Assembly: GCA_046314755.1 (NCBI GenBank) | Contig: JBKDBG010000017.1 | Coordinates: forward strand, 1 to 64,000 | DNA from: UBA6183 sp046314755 | Lineage (GTDB): Bacteria > Bacteroidota > Bacteroidia > UKL13-3 | Length of the DNA: 64,000 nucleotides | Direction: 5' to 3' | Shown: piece after piece, positions 1 through 8,501 of the stretch | How the letters are laid out: every line of letters begins with the position of its first letter | Position numbering within the stretch: position 1 is the first letter of the stretch | The notes under the pieces: model-generated | The model's input: the letters and a program-made list of their open reading frames with translations, nothing else | What the model was told of the DNA's origin: nothing | The model's database searches: none | Made by a program: the position numbers and the translations under genes

Positions 1-499
1 ACCCATTATGCAAAGCGTAATTGAATTTGCCAATAATGGAGGCTTGGTGTGGGGCGTATGTAACGGATTTCAAATTTTATGCGAGGCAGGACTTCTACCT
101 GGAGTGTTGTTGCACAACAACAACCAAAAGTTTAATTGCAAAAACGTGTTTATTAAACCCATCACCAATAACAGCCAAATCACCTCAAACCTAACTTTAG
201 GAAAAGCATTACAAATTCCGGTTGCTCACGGTGAAGGTCGCTTTTTTTGTGATGAAAAAACAATGGCTGAACTCAAAGTAAACGATCAAATATTGTTTAC
301 GTATTGCGATGCACAAGGCAATGAAACTGCCGAAAGTAACCCCAATGGTGCATTGGAAAACATTGCCGGCATTACCAATAAAACGCGTAATGTATTTGGC
401 ATGATGCCACACCCGGAACGTGTGGTGGATGCTGATTTATACAATACTGATGGACGCGGTTTGTTCGAAAGTTTGCTGGCCTCAGTAGCTGCTCAATAA
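1..499 (+). CDS. purQ: Phosphoribosylformylglycinamidine synthase subunit PurQ (5'-truncated by window edge)
   Basis: This is the glutaminase subunit of the enzyme that converts FGAR to FGAM in purine biosynthesis; it supplies ammonia from glutamine to the PurL subunit. The class I glutamine amidotransferase nucleophile elbow GVCNGFQIL is visible (Cys at residue 18 counted from the ATG at 8), and the catalytic His/Glu pair lies in MMPHPER near the C terminus. The reading frame is open through base 2 (Pro-Ile before the first Met) and the first ~60 residues of a normal PurQ (about 225 aa) are missing. The ATG at 8 is therefore internal and the gene starts outside the window. It is convergent with feoB, with 26 bases between stops and no obvious hairpin. 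Confidence 0.93.
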   Translation, partial: PIMQSVIEFANNGGLVWGVCNGFQILCEAGLLPGVLLHNNNQKFNCKNVFIKPITNNSQITSNLTLGKALQIPVAHGEGRFFCDEKTMAELKVNDQILFTYCDAQGNETAESNPNGALENIAGITNKTRNVFGMMPHPERVVDADLYNTDGRGLFESLLASVAAQ

Positions 500-525
500 G
501 CAAAAATTTCTTTAATCATTCTTGT

Positions 526-2637
526 TTAAAACAGGTTGTACACCAGCAAACTGCTGAGGTAGGCCAAGGCTGTCATGTACACAAATTGTATGATAGGCCA
601 TTTCCAAGTACGGGTTTCTGTTTGCACAATAGACAAAGTACTCATGCATTGCATGGCAAATGCATAAAATACCATCAACGACAAAATTGTTCCTATGGAG
701 TAAACAGGTTTGCCTTGCGGACTCACCTCTGTCATCATGCGTTGTTTTATGGCATTCAAATCATCTGCATCATCGCCACCGCCTACACTGTAAATGGTGC
801 TCATGGTTCCCACAAATACTTCACGAGCAGCCAAAGAGGTTAATAAAGCAATACCCATTTTCCAATCAAAACCCAATGGCCTGATGGCAGGTTCAATCCA
901 TTTGCCAAACTCACCCGCATAACTGGCTTGTAATCGTTCGGCATTTTTTTGTGCAACCAATTGTTCCACCGTGTAATTGCTTTCTCCACTTAAAGCTAAA
1001 TTGGCATATTTCTCGTCAATTGCGCGCATTTGTTCTCTCGGACCAAAAGATGCAAATGCCCACAAGATTACTGATACCGCAACAATAATTTTTCCGGCAC
1101 CTACCACAAATGCTCTTCCTTTTTCATACAAAGTGATGATTAGGTTATTCCATACCGGAAGTTTGTATCCGGGTAATTCCATGATAAAATAATTTGAGCC
1201 TTTGCTTTGAACAAACATCTTAAACACACCCGCACTCAACAACGCAGCAATAAAGCCCAATAAATACATTACCATTAATACCACGCCATGCACATTAAAG
1301 GGCCCCCACTTGGCTGTTTCAGGCACCAACATGCTAATTAATAAAGTATAAACCGGAAGCCTTGCAGAGCAGCTCATTAATGGTGTAACCATCATGGTAA
1401 TTAAACGCTCACGTTTGTTTTCAATGGTACGGCTGGCCATAATGCTTGGAACAGCGCAAGCCATTCCGCTAATTAACGGAACAATACTTTTACCATTCAT
1501 ACCAAACGGACGCATGATTCTATCCATAATAAACCCAACACGTGCCATGTAACCCACATCTTCCAACACGGCAATAAAACCAAACAGGATAATAATTTGA
1601 GGTAAAAACACAATTACACCGCTGAGTCCGGCTAGTATACCATGTACAATTAAATCATTTAATACTCCGGCCGGAAGCCTGTTTTCAACTTGGTTGGTGA
1701 GCCATGAAAAGCCCAACTCAACCCAATCCATTGGGTAAGCACTCCAAGAAAATATGGCTTGAAACACCAAAAATAAAGCGCTTAAAAAAATAAGTAATCC
1801 CCAAATTCTGTGCGTTAAAATGCGATCTGCTTTTTGGGTGATGTTTTTAATTACCTTATTGGTTTTGATGTGTCGGCTGCTTCTTACGGCATCATCAATT
1901 AAATGATACCGGGTTAAGATTTCGTTCTCCTGAAACTGCTTAGGATTAAACTGATGTTTGGCAAAAACCGCATTTAACTGTTTGGCTTTTTGGTTTAAAA
2001 ATACACCCGCATTAATGGCATATTGCAAGGCGGCATAAGGATTTCTTTTATCAGTAATCTCACTTATTTCATTGAGTAAAGCCCCACTTACATTTTGATT
2101 CACATCAAAGTACGTTACTTTTTTATGTCGGCTTTCATCCAACAGTAAACTTTTAATATTGGCAATACCAATTTTATTACGTGCATTGATACTCACCACC
2201 GGAATGCCCAGTTTTTGGGAGAGCACTTCTTGATCGTAAAATATGCCTTTACGCTCCGCCAAATCAACCATATTTAAAGCAAGTATAACTGGTACGCCCA
2301 AATCGGCCACTTGTGTTAGCAGCAATAAATTACGTTTTAAATTACTTGCATCGGCAATAAATAAAACCAAATCCGGAAAATCGGTTTCTGCTTTGTTTCT
2401 TAATATTTCGTAGGTAACCAACTCATCAGCCGACTTTGGGTAGAGGCTGTAGGTGCCGGGCAAATCAATAATTTGAGCACGTGTATCTGCACTAAGTTTG
2501 CTGTAACCAATTTTTTTCTCAACCGTTGTACCCGGAAAATTGCTCACCTTATGGTTTAACCCGGTAAGGGCATTAAACAAACTTGTTTTGCCGCTATTGG
2601 GGTTCCCAACTAATGCAACTGTTATTTCTTGCTTCAA
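526..2637 (-). CDS. feoB: Ferrous iron transport protein B (FeoB)
   Basis: GTP-dependent inner-membrane Fe(II) importer of 703 aa, a normal length for the family. The N-terminal G domain shows the P-loop GNPNSGKTS (residues 11-19), the G3 motif DLPG (58-61) and the G4 motif NMVD (122-125). A helical linker runs to about residue 270. Beyond it are multiple hydrophobic segments with the two conserved Gate regions, including CAVPSIMASRT and the Cys-containing MSCSARLPVY segment. The gene directly follows feoA with a single base between the two ORFs, so the pair is surely cotranscribed and translationally coupled. FeoA/FeoB pairs are usually Fur-regulated, but I could not identify a Fur box with confidence upstream of feoA. 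No FeoC is present. Confidence 0.97.
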   Translation of the reverse strand: MKQEITVALVGNPNSGKTSLFNALTGLNHKVSNFPGTTVEKKIGYSKLSADTRAQIIDLPGTYSLYPKSADELVTYEILRNKAETDFPDLVLFIADASNLKRNLLLLTQVADLGVPVILALNMVDLAERKGIFYDQEVLSQKLGIPVVSINARNKIGIANIKSLLLDESRHKKVTYFDVNQNVSGALLNEISEITDKRNPYAALQYAINAGVFLNQKAKQLNAVFAKHQFNPKQFQENEILTRYHLIDDAVRSSRHIKTNKVIKNITQKADRILTHRIWGLLIFLSALFLVFQAIFSWSAYPMDWVELGFSWLTNQVENRLPAGVLNDLIVHGILAGLSGVIVFLPQIIILFGFIAVLEDVGYMARVGFIMDRIMRPFGMNGKSIVPLISGMACAVPSIMASRTIENKRERLITMMVTPLMSCSARLPVYTLLISMLVPETAKWGPFNVHGVVLMVMYLLGFIAALLSAGVFKMFVQSKGSNYFIMELPGYKLPVWNNLIITLYEKGRAFVVGAGKIIVAVSVILWAFASFGPREQMRAIDEKYANLALSGESNYTVEQLVAQKNAERLQASYAGEFGKWIEPAIRPLGFDWKMGIALLTSLAAREVFVGTMSTIYSVGGGDDADDLNAIKQRMMTEVSPQGKPVYSIGTILSLMVFYAFAMQCMSTLSIVQTETRTWKWPIIQFVYMTALAYLSSLLVYNLF

Positions 2638-2638
2638 G

Positions 2639-2860
2639 TTATTTCACTTTAATATCAATACACTCCGCATCACTTAACCTTAAACACATTTTGTACTCAC
2701 CCACCCGTATGGCAATAGGATCGCCAAACGGAGCAATGTTCTCCAGCTCAACCTCCTCACCCGGCAATAAACCCATTTCAAATAGTTTAAGAGCAAGCTC
2801 TTCGCCATGCACAGCGGTAACTGTGCCAACTTGGTTAAATGTAAGTTCTGATAATTTCAA
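2639..2860 (-). CDS. feoA: Ferrous iron transport protein A (FeoA)
   Basis: Small cytosolic SH3-like protein of 73 aa that partners FeoB in Fe(II) uptake. The family pattern is clear: an N-terminal MKLSEL start, a central LFEMGLLPGEEVELE turn and the C-terminal beta strands with PIAIRVGEYKMCLR. The length matches stand-alone FeoA proteins (about 75 aa). It is the first gene of the feoAB operon. The 184-base gap upstream, shared with the divergent OmpA-domain gene at 3045, must hold its promoter, but no box there is convincing. Confidence 0.95.
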   Translation of the reverse strand: MKLSELTFNQVGTVTAVHGEELALKLFEMGLLPGEEVELENIAPFGDPIAIRVGEYKMCLRLSDAECIDIKVK

Positions 2861-3044
2861 CCTATGTGGTATTGATGTTTGGGCGAATTTAGATTATTTC
2901 TAAAGAAGGAAAAAATGATAGTTGTTGGAAATGGAAAGATTTTATGGGACGGTGCATTGGAAACAATCATGAACAAGAAACCTACATTGCTAAATACCAA
3001 AAGCGAAACAAGTTGCGTTTTATGAATACATAATACCTAATACT

Positions 3045-5003
3045 ATGTGGTACAGAGTTCTTTTATTGATGTTACCAATGATGGTTGTTGGGAACATCCA
3101 AGCGCAATTACCTGTTCAAACGTTTAGGGTAAACTTTAAAGTAAACGAGTTTTCTTTAGATCAACAGGACAACAGTATCCTACTTCAAGTGGTGAGCACC
3201 TACAAAGCCTCACCTTATTCAGAAATTACAATTGCAGCCCACACCGATAATGATGCCGACCAAAACTACAACATCAACTTATCAAAAAATCGTGCCCTTA
3301 GTGTTCGTGATTTCTTAATTAAAAATGGTATTCAGCCTACTCGAATCATGATGAGCTACCATGGAGAAAACAAACCGTTGTTAGATAACTGCAATGTAAA
3401 TAACAAATCTAAAAACAGGCGGGTTGATATAGAGGTAGAAAATCATTCGTTTAGTAACGTAAAACAAATGCTTAAAGCAGCCGGTGGAAATTACAAACAA
3501 TCGTTTAAAATAAATCCAACGCAACCCAATACTATAAAAGGAAAAAACGGCACCACTGTTTTTATTCCTGCCAATGTATTGGTTGATGAAAATAACCGCG
3601 CAGTAAACAAAGAAGTAACTGTTCATCTGTCGGAATTTTTAAATACTAAAGACGCTTTGTTTAATTCATTATCAACCCAAACAAATGATGGTAAAATTTT
3701 AGAAACAGGCGGAATGTTTAGCATAAATGCCTATGCCAATAACAAAGCTTTAAAAATAAAAAAGGGGAATGCATTAAAAGTGGTTATGCCATCCAATAAC
3801 ATGAAACCTGACATGGAAATTTTTAACGGTGTTGTAAATAGTGCCGGAGTAACCGAGTGGAAAGCAACAGGAAAGCCCTTTGTGCCCGGTGGCGTTATAA
3901 AAATAAAACAATATGATTTAAGCAATGTGCGCTACTACTTTAAAGTACCGCCACCACCAATGCCACCCAGTGCGCCAACAGCTCCGCATTTAATCATACC
4001 CCAAAATGAGGAAAAATATTTTAACGTGTGGGATAAACTTTTGCTTAGTAAAGCAAAACGAAGTGAAAAATATGCATTGTATGTGGCAAATACACAAATT
4101 AGCAATTCGCGCTTAATTGAGCAGCATAAAACCGTTTATTTAAAATATAAAGCGAAACAAGCAAAATATGTAAACGACTTAGCTAATTATCAAATGGCAT
4201 ACAACAACTCATTTAACAACTGGGTTGATGAGCAAATTCAATTACAACTCATGTTTCTTCAATACATCAGAAGTAATTATAAAGATAGCTTAGCATTAAA
4301 CAATTTAATAAAAGTTGGTGCCGACTATAAAGTGCTAAACCAACAACAAATTAAAACCTTAGAGGAAATGATGCACAACGGACGCTATAAGCACCTTTCG
4401 GAAGCACAAGTAGCCGTATTAAATTGTTTGGAAAAAATGAAAAGCATAGGACTGGTTGAATCATATAAACGGTATGGATGGAGAGACTATGTTTCAAGTG
4501 TTGACTTTCATGATAACAATTATGGAAGACGAACTTTAAAAGCAGCTCCGGCCTTATCACAAATTGCCATAGCAGAGTTTAACAGTTTTGAGCAAGTGGC
4601 ACAAAGTAAAAACTCAGGCAACTTAAACCAGGAGTTGGCCAGCCTTGAACAAGAGCTTACCTATACGGCTTACATTGAGTCAATGGGCGTAGTTAATTGC
4701 GACCGTTTTAGCAAAACACCACCTGATCAATTTGTACAAATTAATCTTCCTGATCTCGATGAAGCTCAAGTGGCGTTTTACATTCCTTCGCAAAAAAGTT
4801 TTATTTATGCCGGAAAAAGTCAAAACGGCTACTATGTGCGCATACCAAAAAACACCGACTATACCTTGTTTGTTATGAGCCTTGACAAAAACCAACCTAT
4901 GTTTTTTACACAACGCGGCAAGGCAGAAACTACCCAAAGTATTCAAGCGAACTTACAACCAACTACCATTGCACAACTTCGGCAATCGTTTGATGGGTTG
5001 TAG
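3045..5003 (+). CDS. OmpA-domain envelope protein with large C-terminal extension
   Basis: Secreted protein of 652 aa. Residues 1-20 form a signal peptide ending at NIQA. An OmpA/MotB-type peptidoglycan-binding domain follows at about residues 25-135, with the signatures AAHTDN, LSKNRALSVRDFLIKNGI and NRRVDIEVE. Unusually for the family, this domain is N-terminal and no beta-barrel precedes it. The remaining ~500 residues hold a beta-rich segment (about 165-310) with the pattern GTTVFIPANVLVDE, a proline-rich stretch (PPPPMPPSAP) near residue 305, and a helix-rich region with many Tyr, Gln and Lys. Related domain orders occur in Bacteroidota surface proteins, but the function is unknown. It probably tethers a periplasmic or outer-membrane assembly to peptidoglycan. 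It is monocistronic by context. Confidence 0.75.
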   Translation: MWYRVLLLMLPMMVVGNIQAQLPVQTFRVNFKVNEFSLDQQDNSILLQVVSTYKASPYSEITIAAHTDNDADQNYNINLSKNRALSVRDFLIKNGIQPTRIMMSYHGENKPLLDNCNVNNKSKNRRVDIEVENHSFSNVKQMLKAAGGNYKQSFKINPTQPNTIKGKNGTTVFIPANVLVDENNRAVNKEVTVHLSEFLNTKDALFNSLSTQTNDGKILETGGMFSINAYANNKALKIKKGNALKVVMPSNNMKPDMEIFNGVVNSAGVTEWKATGKPFVPGGVIKIKQYDLSNVRYYFKVPPPPMPPSAPTAPHLIIPQNEEKYFNVWDKLLLSKAKRSEKYALYVANTQISNSRLIEQHKTVYLKYKAKQAKYVNDLANYQMAYNNSFNNWVDEQIQLQLMFLQYIRSNYKDSLALNNLIKVGADYKVLNQQQIKTLEEMMHNGRYKHLSEAQVAVLNCLEKMKSIGLVESYKRYGWRDYVSSVDFHDNNYGRRTLKAAPALSQIAIAEFNSFEQVAQSKNSGNLNQELASLEQELTYTAYIESMGVVNCDRFSKTPPDQFVQINLPDLDEAQVAFYIPSQKSFIYAGKSQNGYYVRIPKNTDYTLFVMSLDKNQPMFFTQRGKAETTQSIQANLQPTTIAQLRQSFDGL

Positions 5004-5066
5004 GGGTGAGTGGAATTGTTTCTTTGAATTTGATGTTTTGTAAGAATCATCTCTCATATTTGCACC

Positions 5067-5945
5067 ATGAGTAAACCATACATTAGTGCTTTTACCATTG
5101 TGCGTAATGCAGTAAAATATGATTATCCGGTGGTGGAGTCTATCAACAGTATTTTGCCCATAGTTGATGAATATGTAATTGCTTTAGGCAACAGTGATGA
5201 TGATACGTTGGGTTTAATTCAAAGTATTGGTTCTCCTAAAATAAAAATAGTGCACACCATTTGGGATGACAGTTTACGAGAAGGCGGAAAGGTGCTTGCT
5301 GATGAAACCAACAAAGCATTTGATGCCATTGGCCCGCATGCGGATTGGTGCTTTTATTTGCAAGGTGATGAAGTGGTGCACGAAAAATACCACCAATCCA
5401 TTTTAGGTGCTTGTGCAACTTATAAGGACAAAAAAGAAGTGGAGGGTTTGTTGTTTGCCTATACGCATTTTTATGGCAGTTACGATTATGTTGGGGATTC
5501 GCGTACTTGGTACAAACATGAAATACGCATTGTACGAAATGATAAAAGCATCAGAAGTTATAAGGATGCACAGGGGTTTAGAAAAAATGATGAGAAGTTA
5601 AACGTGAAGCGTATTGATGCACAAATTTATCATTACGGTTGGGTAAGAGATCCCAGGGCACAGCAAGCCAAACAAGAGGGTTTTAGAAAATTGTGGCACA
5701 CGGATGAGTTTATACAAGAACACGTAGCCAATGCAAATGAATTTGACTACAGCACCATTGACTCGCTTACCCGATTTAACGGCACGCATCCAAAAGTGAT
5801 GGAGCAACGTTTAAAGCGTATGAATTGGGACTTTAAATGGGATGTGAGCAAAAAGAAATTTAAACCTAAGGATGCTATTTTGTATTGGTTTGAAAAACTA
5901 ACCGGAAAACGATTATTTGAATACAAAAACTATAAGTTGATTTAA
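5067..5945 (+). CDS. Glycosyltransferase family 2-like protein
   Basis: Cytosolic protein of 292 aa resembling GT-A fold glycosyltransferases found beside cell-wall or polysaccharide genes in Bacteroidota. The N terminus reads ISAFTIVRNAVKYDYP followed by VDEYVIALGNSDDDT, a typical nucleotide-sugar-binding beginning. A second acidic site, FYLQGDEVVHE, lies near residue 95 where the metal-binding motif is expected. A basic C-terminal tail (WDVSKKKFKPKD) may lie at the membrane. Substrate and acceptor are unknown. The gene stands alone between the OmpA-domain gene and a strong terminator. CATATTTG, one mismatch from the Bacteroidota -7 consensus, sits only three bases before the ATG, so a leaderless mRNA is possible. 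Confidence 0.8.
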   Translation: MSKPYISAFTIVRNAVKYDYPVVESINSILPIVDEYVIALGNSDDDTLGLIQSIGSPKIKIVHTIWDDSLREGGKVLADETNKAFDAIGPHADWCFYLQGDEVVHEKYHQSILGACATYKDKKEVEGLLFAYTHFYGSYDYVGDSRTWYKHEIRIVRNDKSIRSYKDAQGFRKNDEKLNVKRIDAQIYHYGWVRDPRAQQAKQEGFRKLWHTDEFIQEHVANANEFDYSTIDSLTRFNGTHPKVMEQRLKRMNWDFKWDVSKKKFKPKDAILYWFEKLTGKRLFEYKNYKLI

Positions 5946-5947
5946 CT

Positions 5948-5978
5948 AAAAAGCCCTGAACGTTGTTCAGGGCTTTTT
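5948..5978. terminator. Bidirectional Rho-independent terminator
   Basis: A perfect 14-bp inverted repeat (arms 5948-5961 and 5965-5978) with a 3-base loop and A-tract/T-tract ends. It lies between the convergent glycosyltransferase and DUF3108 genes and can stop transcription from both sides. Confidence 0.93.
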
Positions 5979-5996
5979 GATTTATGCTTTGATGTG

Positions 5997-6827
5997 TTAT
6001 TTTAATTTGGCTGTCATTGGGCTGCGTAATCCGCTGTAGGCCTCCAAATCCATTTTAATTGAACCTACAAAAATTTCACTTTCTGCACGAATGGGTACTT
6101 TATTTTCATCATCGGTTACCCATAATGTAAGTGCATCACTGTCTTTAAAAACGCGGCCCTCTAGTAACTGAGGTTTTACTTTTAAGGTACGAAATGTGCC
6201 TGCATCCGTTTTTAAAACTTCTCTGCTAACAAACTTAAACCTTAGTCTATAGTTTTGTCCGTCCATGTAAAAATTCACCGGAAAAACATCTCCGGGTTTT
6301 GCATTGGTCATATCGGTTGAACGTGCGTAGTATATAGCTGAAACCACATCTTGTGTACGTTCGGCAATTTCTACCTTACCTTTTTGGCTGCTGCTGGCCA
6401 CGCCACGCTCATGATCAAACAACACCAAATCAATCATTTTGTAATTGCCTTCACGTACGTTTTTAGTAGCCTTCCAAGGAATTAACGCCTCTTCATCCAT
6501 GTAAGTTTCAAATTGGTCTTTTACCTTAAACATCACATCAACCATACCGGTTGAACGACCAAAAACTTTAATGTGATAGGTGTTGCGATTATTCACTTTA
6601 GCCGGATCGTTGCTAACTTGAAACTCCGCCTTACCCCCGTTAATAATTCCGTAATACACGTTGTACTTCAAACGTTCGCCATATGTAAAGGCCGTATTTT
6701 GAAGTTTAACAATATCATACTTCTTATCATGCGGGGCAAAGGTGTTTCCGGCCGGAATTTCCTGAGCCAAGGCTGCACCCACCAAACAAACTGAAGCTAA
6801 AACAAACCTTTTCATTGTTGTATTCAT
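5997..6827 (-). CDS. DUF3108 domain-containing secreted protein
   Basis: Protein of 276 aa with an N-terminal signal peptide ending near AALAQ. Nearly the whole mature part matches the DUF3108 pattern as I recall it: the opening FTYGERLKYNVYYGIINGGKAEF, the central VFGRSTGMVDVMFKVKD, and the later DAGTFRTLKVKP and LTLWVTDDENKVPIRAES. These periplasmic or outer-membrane-associated proteins are of unknown function. The Met at residue 5 (6815) gives a more typical signal peptide start (MKRFVLAS) than the Met at 6827, so the true start may be there. It lies 62 bases downstream of the aldehyde dehydrogenase gene on the same strand and could be read from that promoter. Confidence 0.85.
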   Translation of the reverse strand: MNTTMKRFVLASVCLVGAALAQEIPAGNTFAPHDKKYDIVKLQNTAFTYGERLKYNVYYGIINGGKAEFQVSNDPAKVNNRNTYHIKVFGRSTGMVDVMFKVKDQFETYMDEEALIPWKATKNVREGNYKMIDLVLFDHERGVASSSQKGKVEIAERTQDVVSAIYYARSTDMTNAKPGDVFPVNFYMDGQNYRLRFKFVSREVLKTDAGTFRTLKVKPQLLEGRVFKDSDALTLWVTDDENKVPIRAESEIFVGSIKMDLEAYSGLRSPMTAKLK

Positions 6828-6889
6828 TTACAGGTTATTTCTATTTAAGCAAATTGTTTGCCAAAACATAAAACCCGCAATTCATCGGG

Positions 6890-8422
6890 TTAAATATTAA
6901 ACTCAATACCTTGGGCCAATGGCAATGATTTGCCATAATTAATGGTATTGGTTTGTCTGCGCATATAGGCTTTCCAGCTATCGCTTCCACTCTCACGTCC
7001 GCCTCCGGTTTCTTTTTCACCGCCAAAAGCACCGCCAATTTCCGCACCACTTGTTCCAATATTTACATTGGCAATACCACAATCACTTCCTGCAGCACTT
7101 AAGAATAACTCCGCCTCTTGTAAATTATCGGTAAACAAGGCTGAACTCAATACTTGTTTCACTCCATTTTGCATGGCAACCGCTTCTTCCAAATTCTTAT
7201 ATTTCATGATATACAAAATAGGTGCAAAGGTTTCTTCTTGTACGATATGGAAATGATTTTGAGCTTCCACAATAGTTGGCTTTACGTAACAACCGCTTTC
7301 ATAACCTGCACCTTGTAAAACCTCAGCTCCACACAATAACTTTCCGCCTTCCTTTTTAGCCTGTTCAATCGCATTGAGATATGCATTAACGGCATCTTTA
7401 TCAATAAGCGGACCAACAAGGTTTTTAGAATCCAAAGGATTTCCAATGGTTAATTGTCCGAACGCTTTCACCAATTTATCGCGGAAGGTGTCGTATAAAC
7501 TTTCGTGTATGATTAACCTGCGGGTGGTAGTACAACGTTGTCCGGCAGTACCAACAGCTCCAAATACTACAGCACGAATCGCCAAGTCTAAATTGGCTTG
7601 CGGAGAAATAATAATGGCATTATTACCTCCTAATTCAAGCAAGGTTTTTCCTAAACGAGCGCCAACTGCTTGGGCAACAATTTTTCCCATTCGAATAGAA
7701 CCTGTTGCTGAAATTAAGGGCACTCTTTCATCCATTGTCATCCACTCACCAACTTTATAATCACCATTAATTAAGCTGAAAACACCTTCCGGTAAATCAT
7801 TTTGTTTTAACACTTGAGCCATTAGGTTTTGACAAGCAATGGCGCTAAGCGGAGTTTTTTCTGATGGTTTCCACACACAAACATCCCCACAAACTGCAGC
7901 AATCATGCTATTCCAACTCCATACGGCTACCGGAAAGTTAAAGGCAGATATAATTCCTACCACACCAATCGGGTGCCATTGCTCATACATGCGATGATCA
8001 GGGCGTTCGCTATGCATGGTTAAGCCATACAGTTGACGCGACAAACCCACAGCAAAATCACAGATATCAATCATTTCTTGCACTTCACCCAAACCCTCTT
8101 GCAAACTTTTACCCATTTCATAACTCACCAATTTGCCCAGAGGCTCTTTGTATTCGCGCAATAAATTTCCGTATTGGCGCACAATTTCACCTCGCTTTGG
8201 GGCAGGCAGTTTTCTCCAAGATACGAATGCCGCTTGAGCAGCTTTTATTACGCGCTCATATTCACCTTGGGTGGTATATTTTACTTTGCCAATCAGCGCA
8301 CCGTCAACGGGTGAATAAACTTCTTTTACCGTAGCGTTATCTGTACTGAAATGTTGTTGTCCCGTTGAGGTGCCATGATTAATGGCGTTGAGTTGCAATT
8401 GTTCAAGAATCTGTTGAATCAT
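6890..8422 (-). CDS. ALDH7-type aldehyde dehydrogenase (probable alpha-aminoadipic semialdehyde / piperideine-6-carboxylate dehydrogenase)
   Basis: NAD(P)-dependent aldehyde dehydrogenase of 510 aa. The catalytic cysteine is C297 in GTAGQRCTTT and the general base is E263 in LLELGGNN. The cofactor-binding segments SAFNFPVAVWSWN and WKPSEKTPLS are intact. The GRESGSDSWKAYMRRQTNTINY C-terminal region and the LYGLTMHSERPDHRMYEQWHP region are characteristic of the antiquitin (ALDH7) branch. That branch oxidises alpha-aminoadipate semialdehyde in lysine catabolism in many bacteria. No other lysine-degradation gene is in the window, so the substrate is inferred from the family. A consensus -7 box lies 22 bases upstream of the start. 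Confidence 0.9.
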   Translation of the reverse strand: MIQQILEQLQLNAINHGTSTGQQHFSTDNATVKEVYSPVDGALIGKVKYTTQGEYERVIKAAQAAFVSWRKLPAPKRGEIVRQYGNLLREYKEPLGKLVSYEMGKSLQEGLGEVQEMIDICDFAVGLSRQLYGLTMHSERPDHRMYEQWHPIGVVGIISAFNFPVAVWSWNSMIAAVCGDVCVWKPSEKTPLSAIACQNLMAQVLKQNDLPEGVFSLINGDYKVGEWMTMDERVPLISATGSIRMGKIVAQAVGARLGKTLLELGGNNAIIISPQANLDLAIRAVVFGAVGTAGQRCTTTRRLIIHESLYDTFRDKLVKAFGQLTIGNPLDSKNLVGPLIDKDAVNAYLNAIEQAKKEGGKLLCGAEVLQGAGYESGCYVKPTIVEAQNHFHIVQEETFAPILYIMKYKNLEEAVAMQNGVKQVLSSALFTDNLQEAELFLSAAGSDCGIANVNIGTSGAEIGGAFGGEKETGGGRESGSDSWKAYMRRQTNTINYGKSLPLAQGIEFNI

Positions 8423-8444
8423 AAATGGTTGAAATATTATGCAA

Positions 8445-8452
8445 CAAAGGTA
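8445..8452 (-). promoter_or_regulatory. Candidate Bacteroidota -7 promoter box for the aldehyde dehydrogenase gene
   Basis: On the minus strand this reads TACCTTTG, an exact match to TAnnTTTG, the -7 element of Bacteroidota sigma factor promoters. It is 22 bases from the ATG at 8422. No clear -33 TTTG element is present at the usual distance. Confidence 0.45.
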
Positions 8453-8501
8453 GGTATTTGGGTGAAAGTGTAGCTTATTCAGTACGCATATTTATTTTAT
8501 T

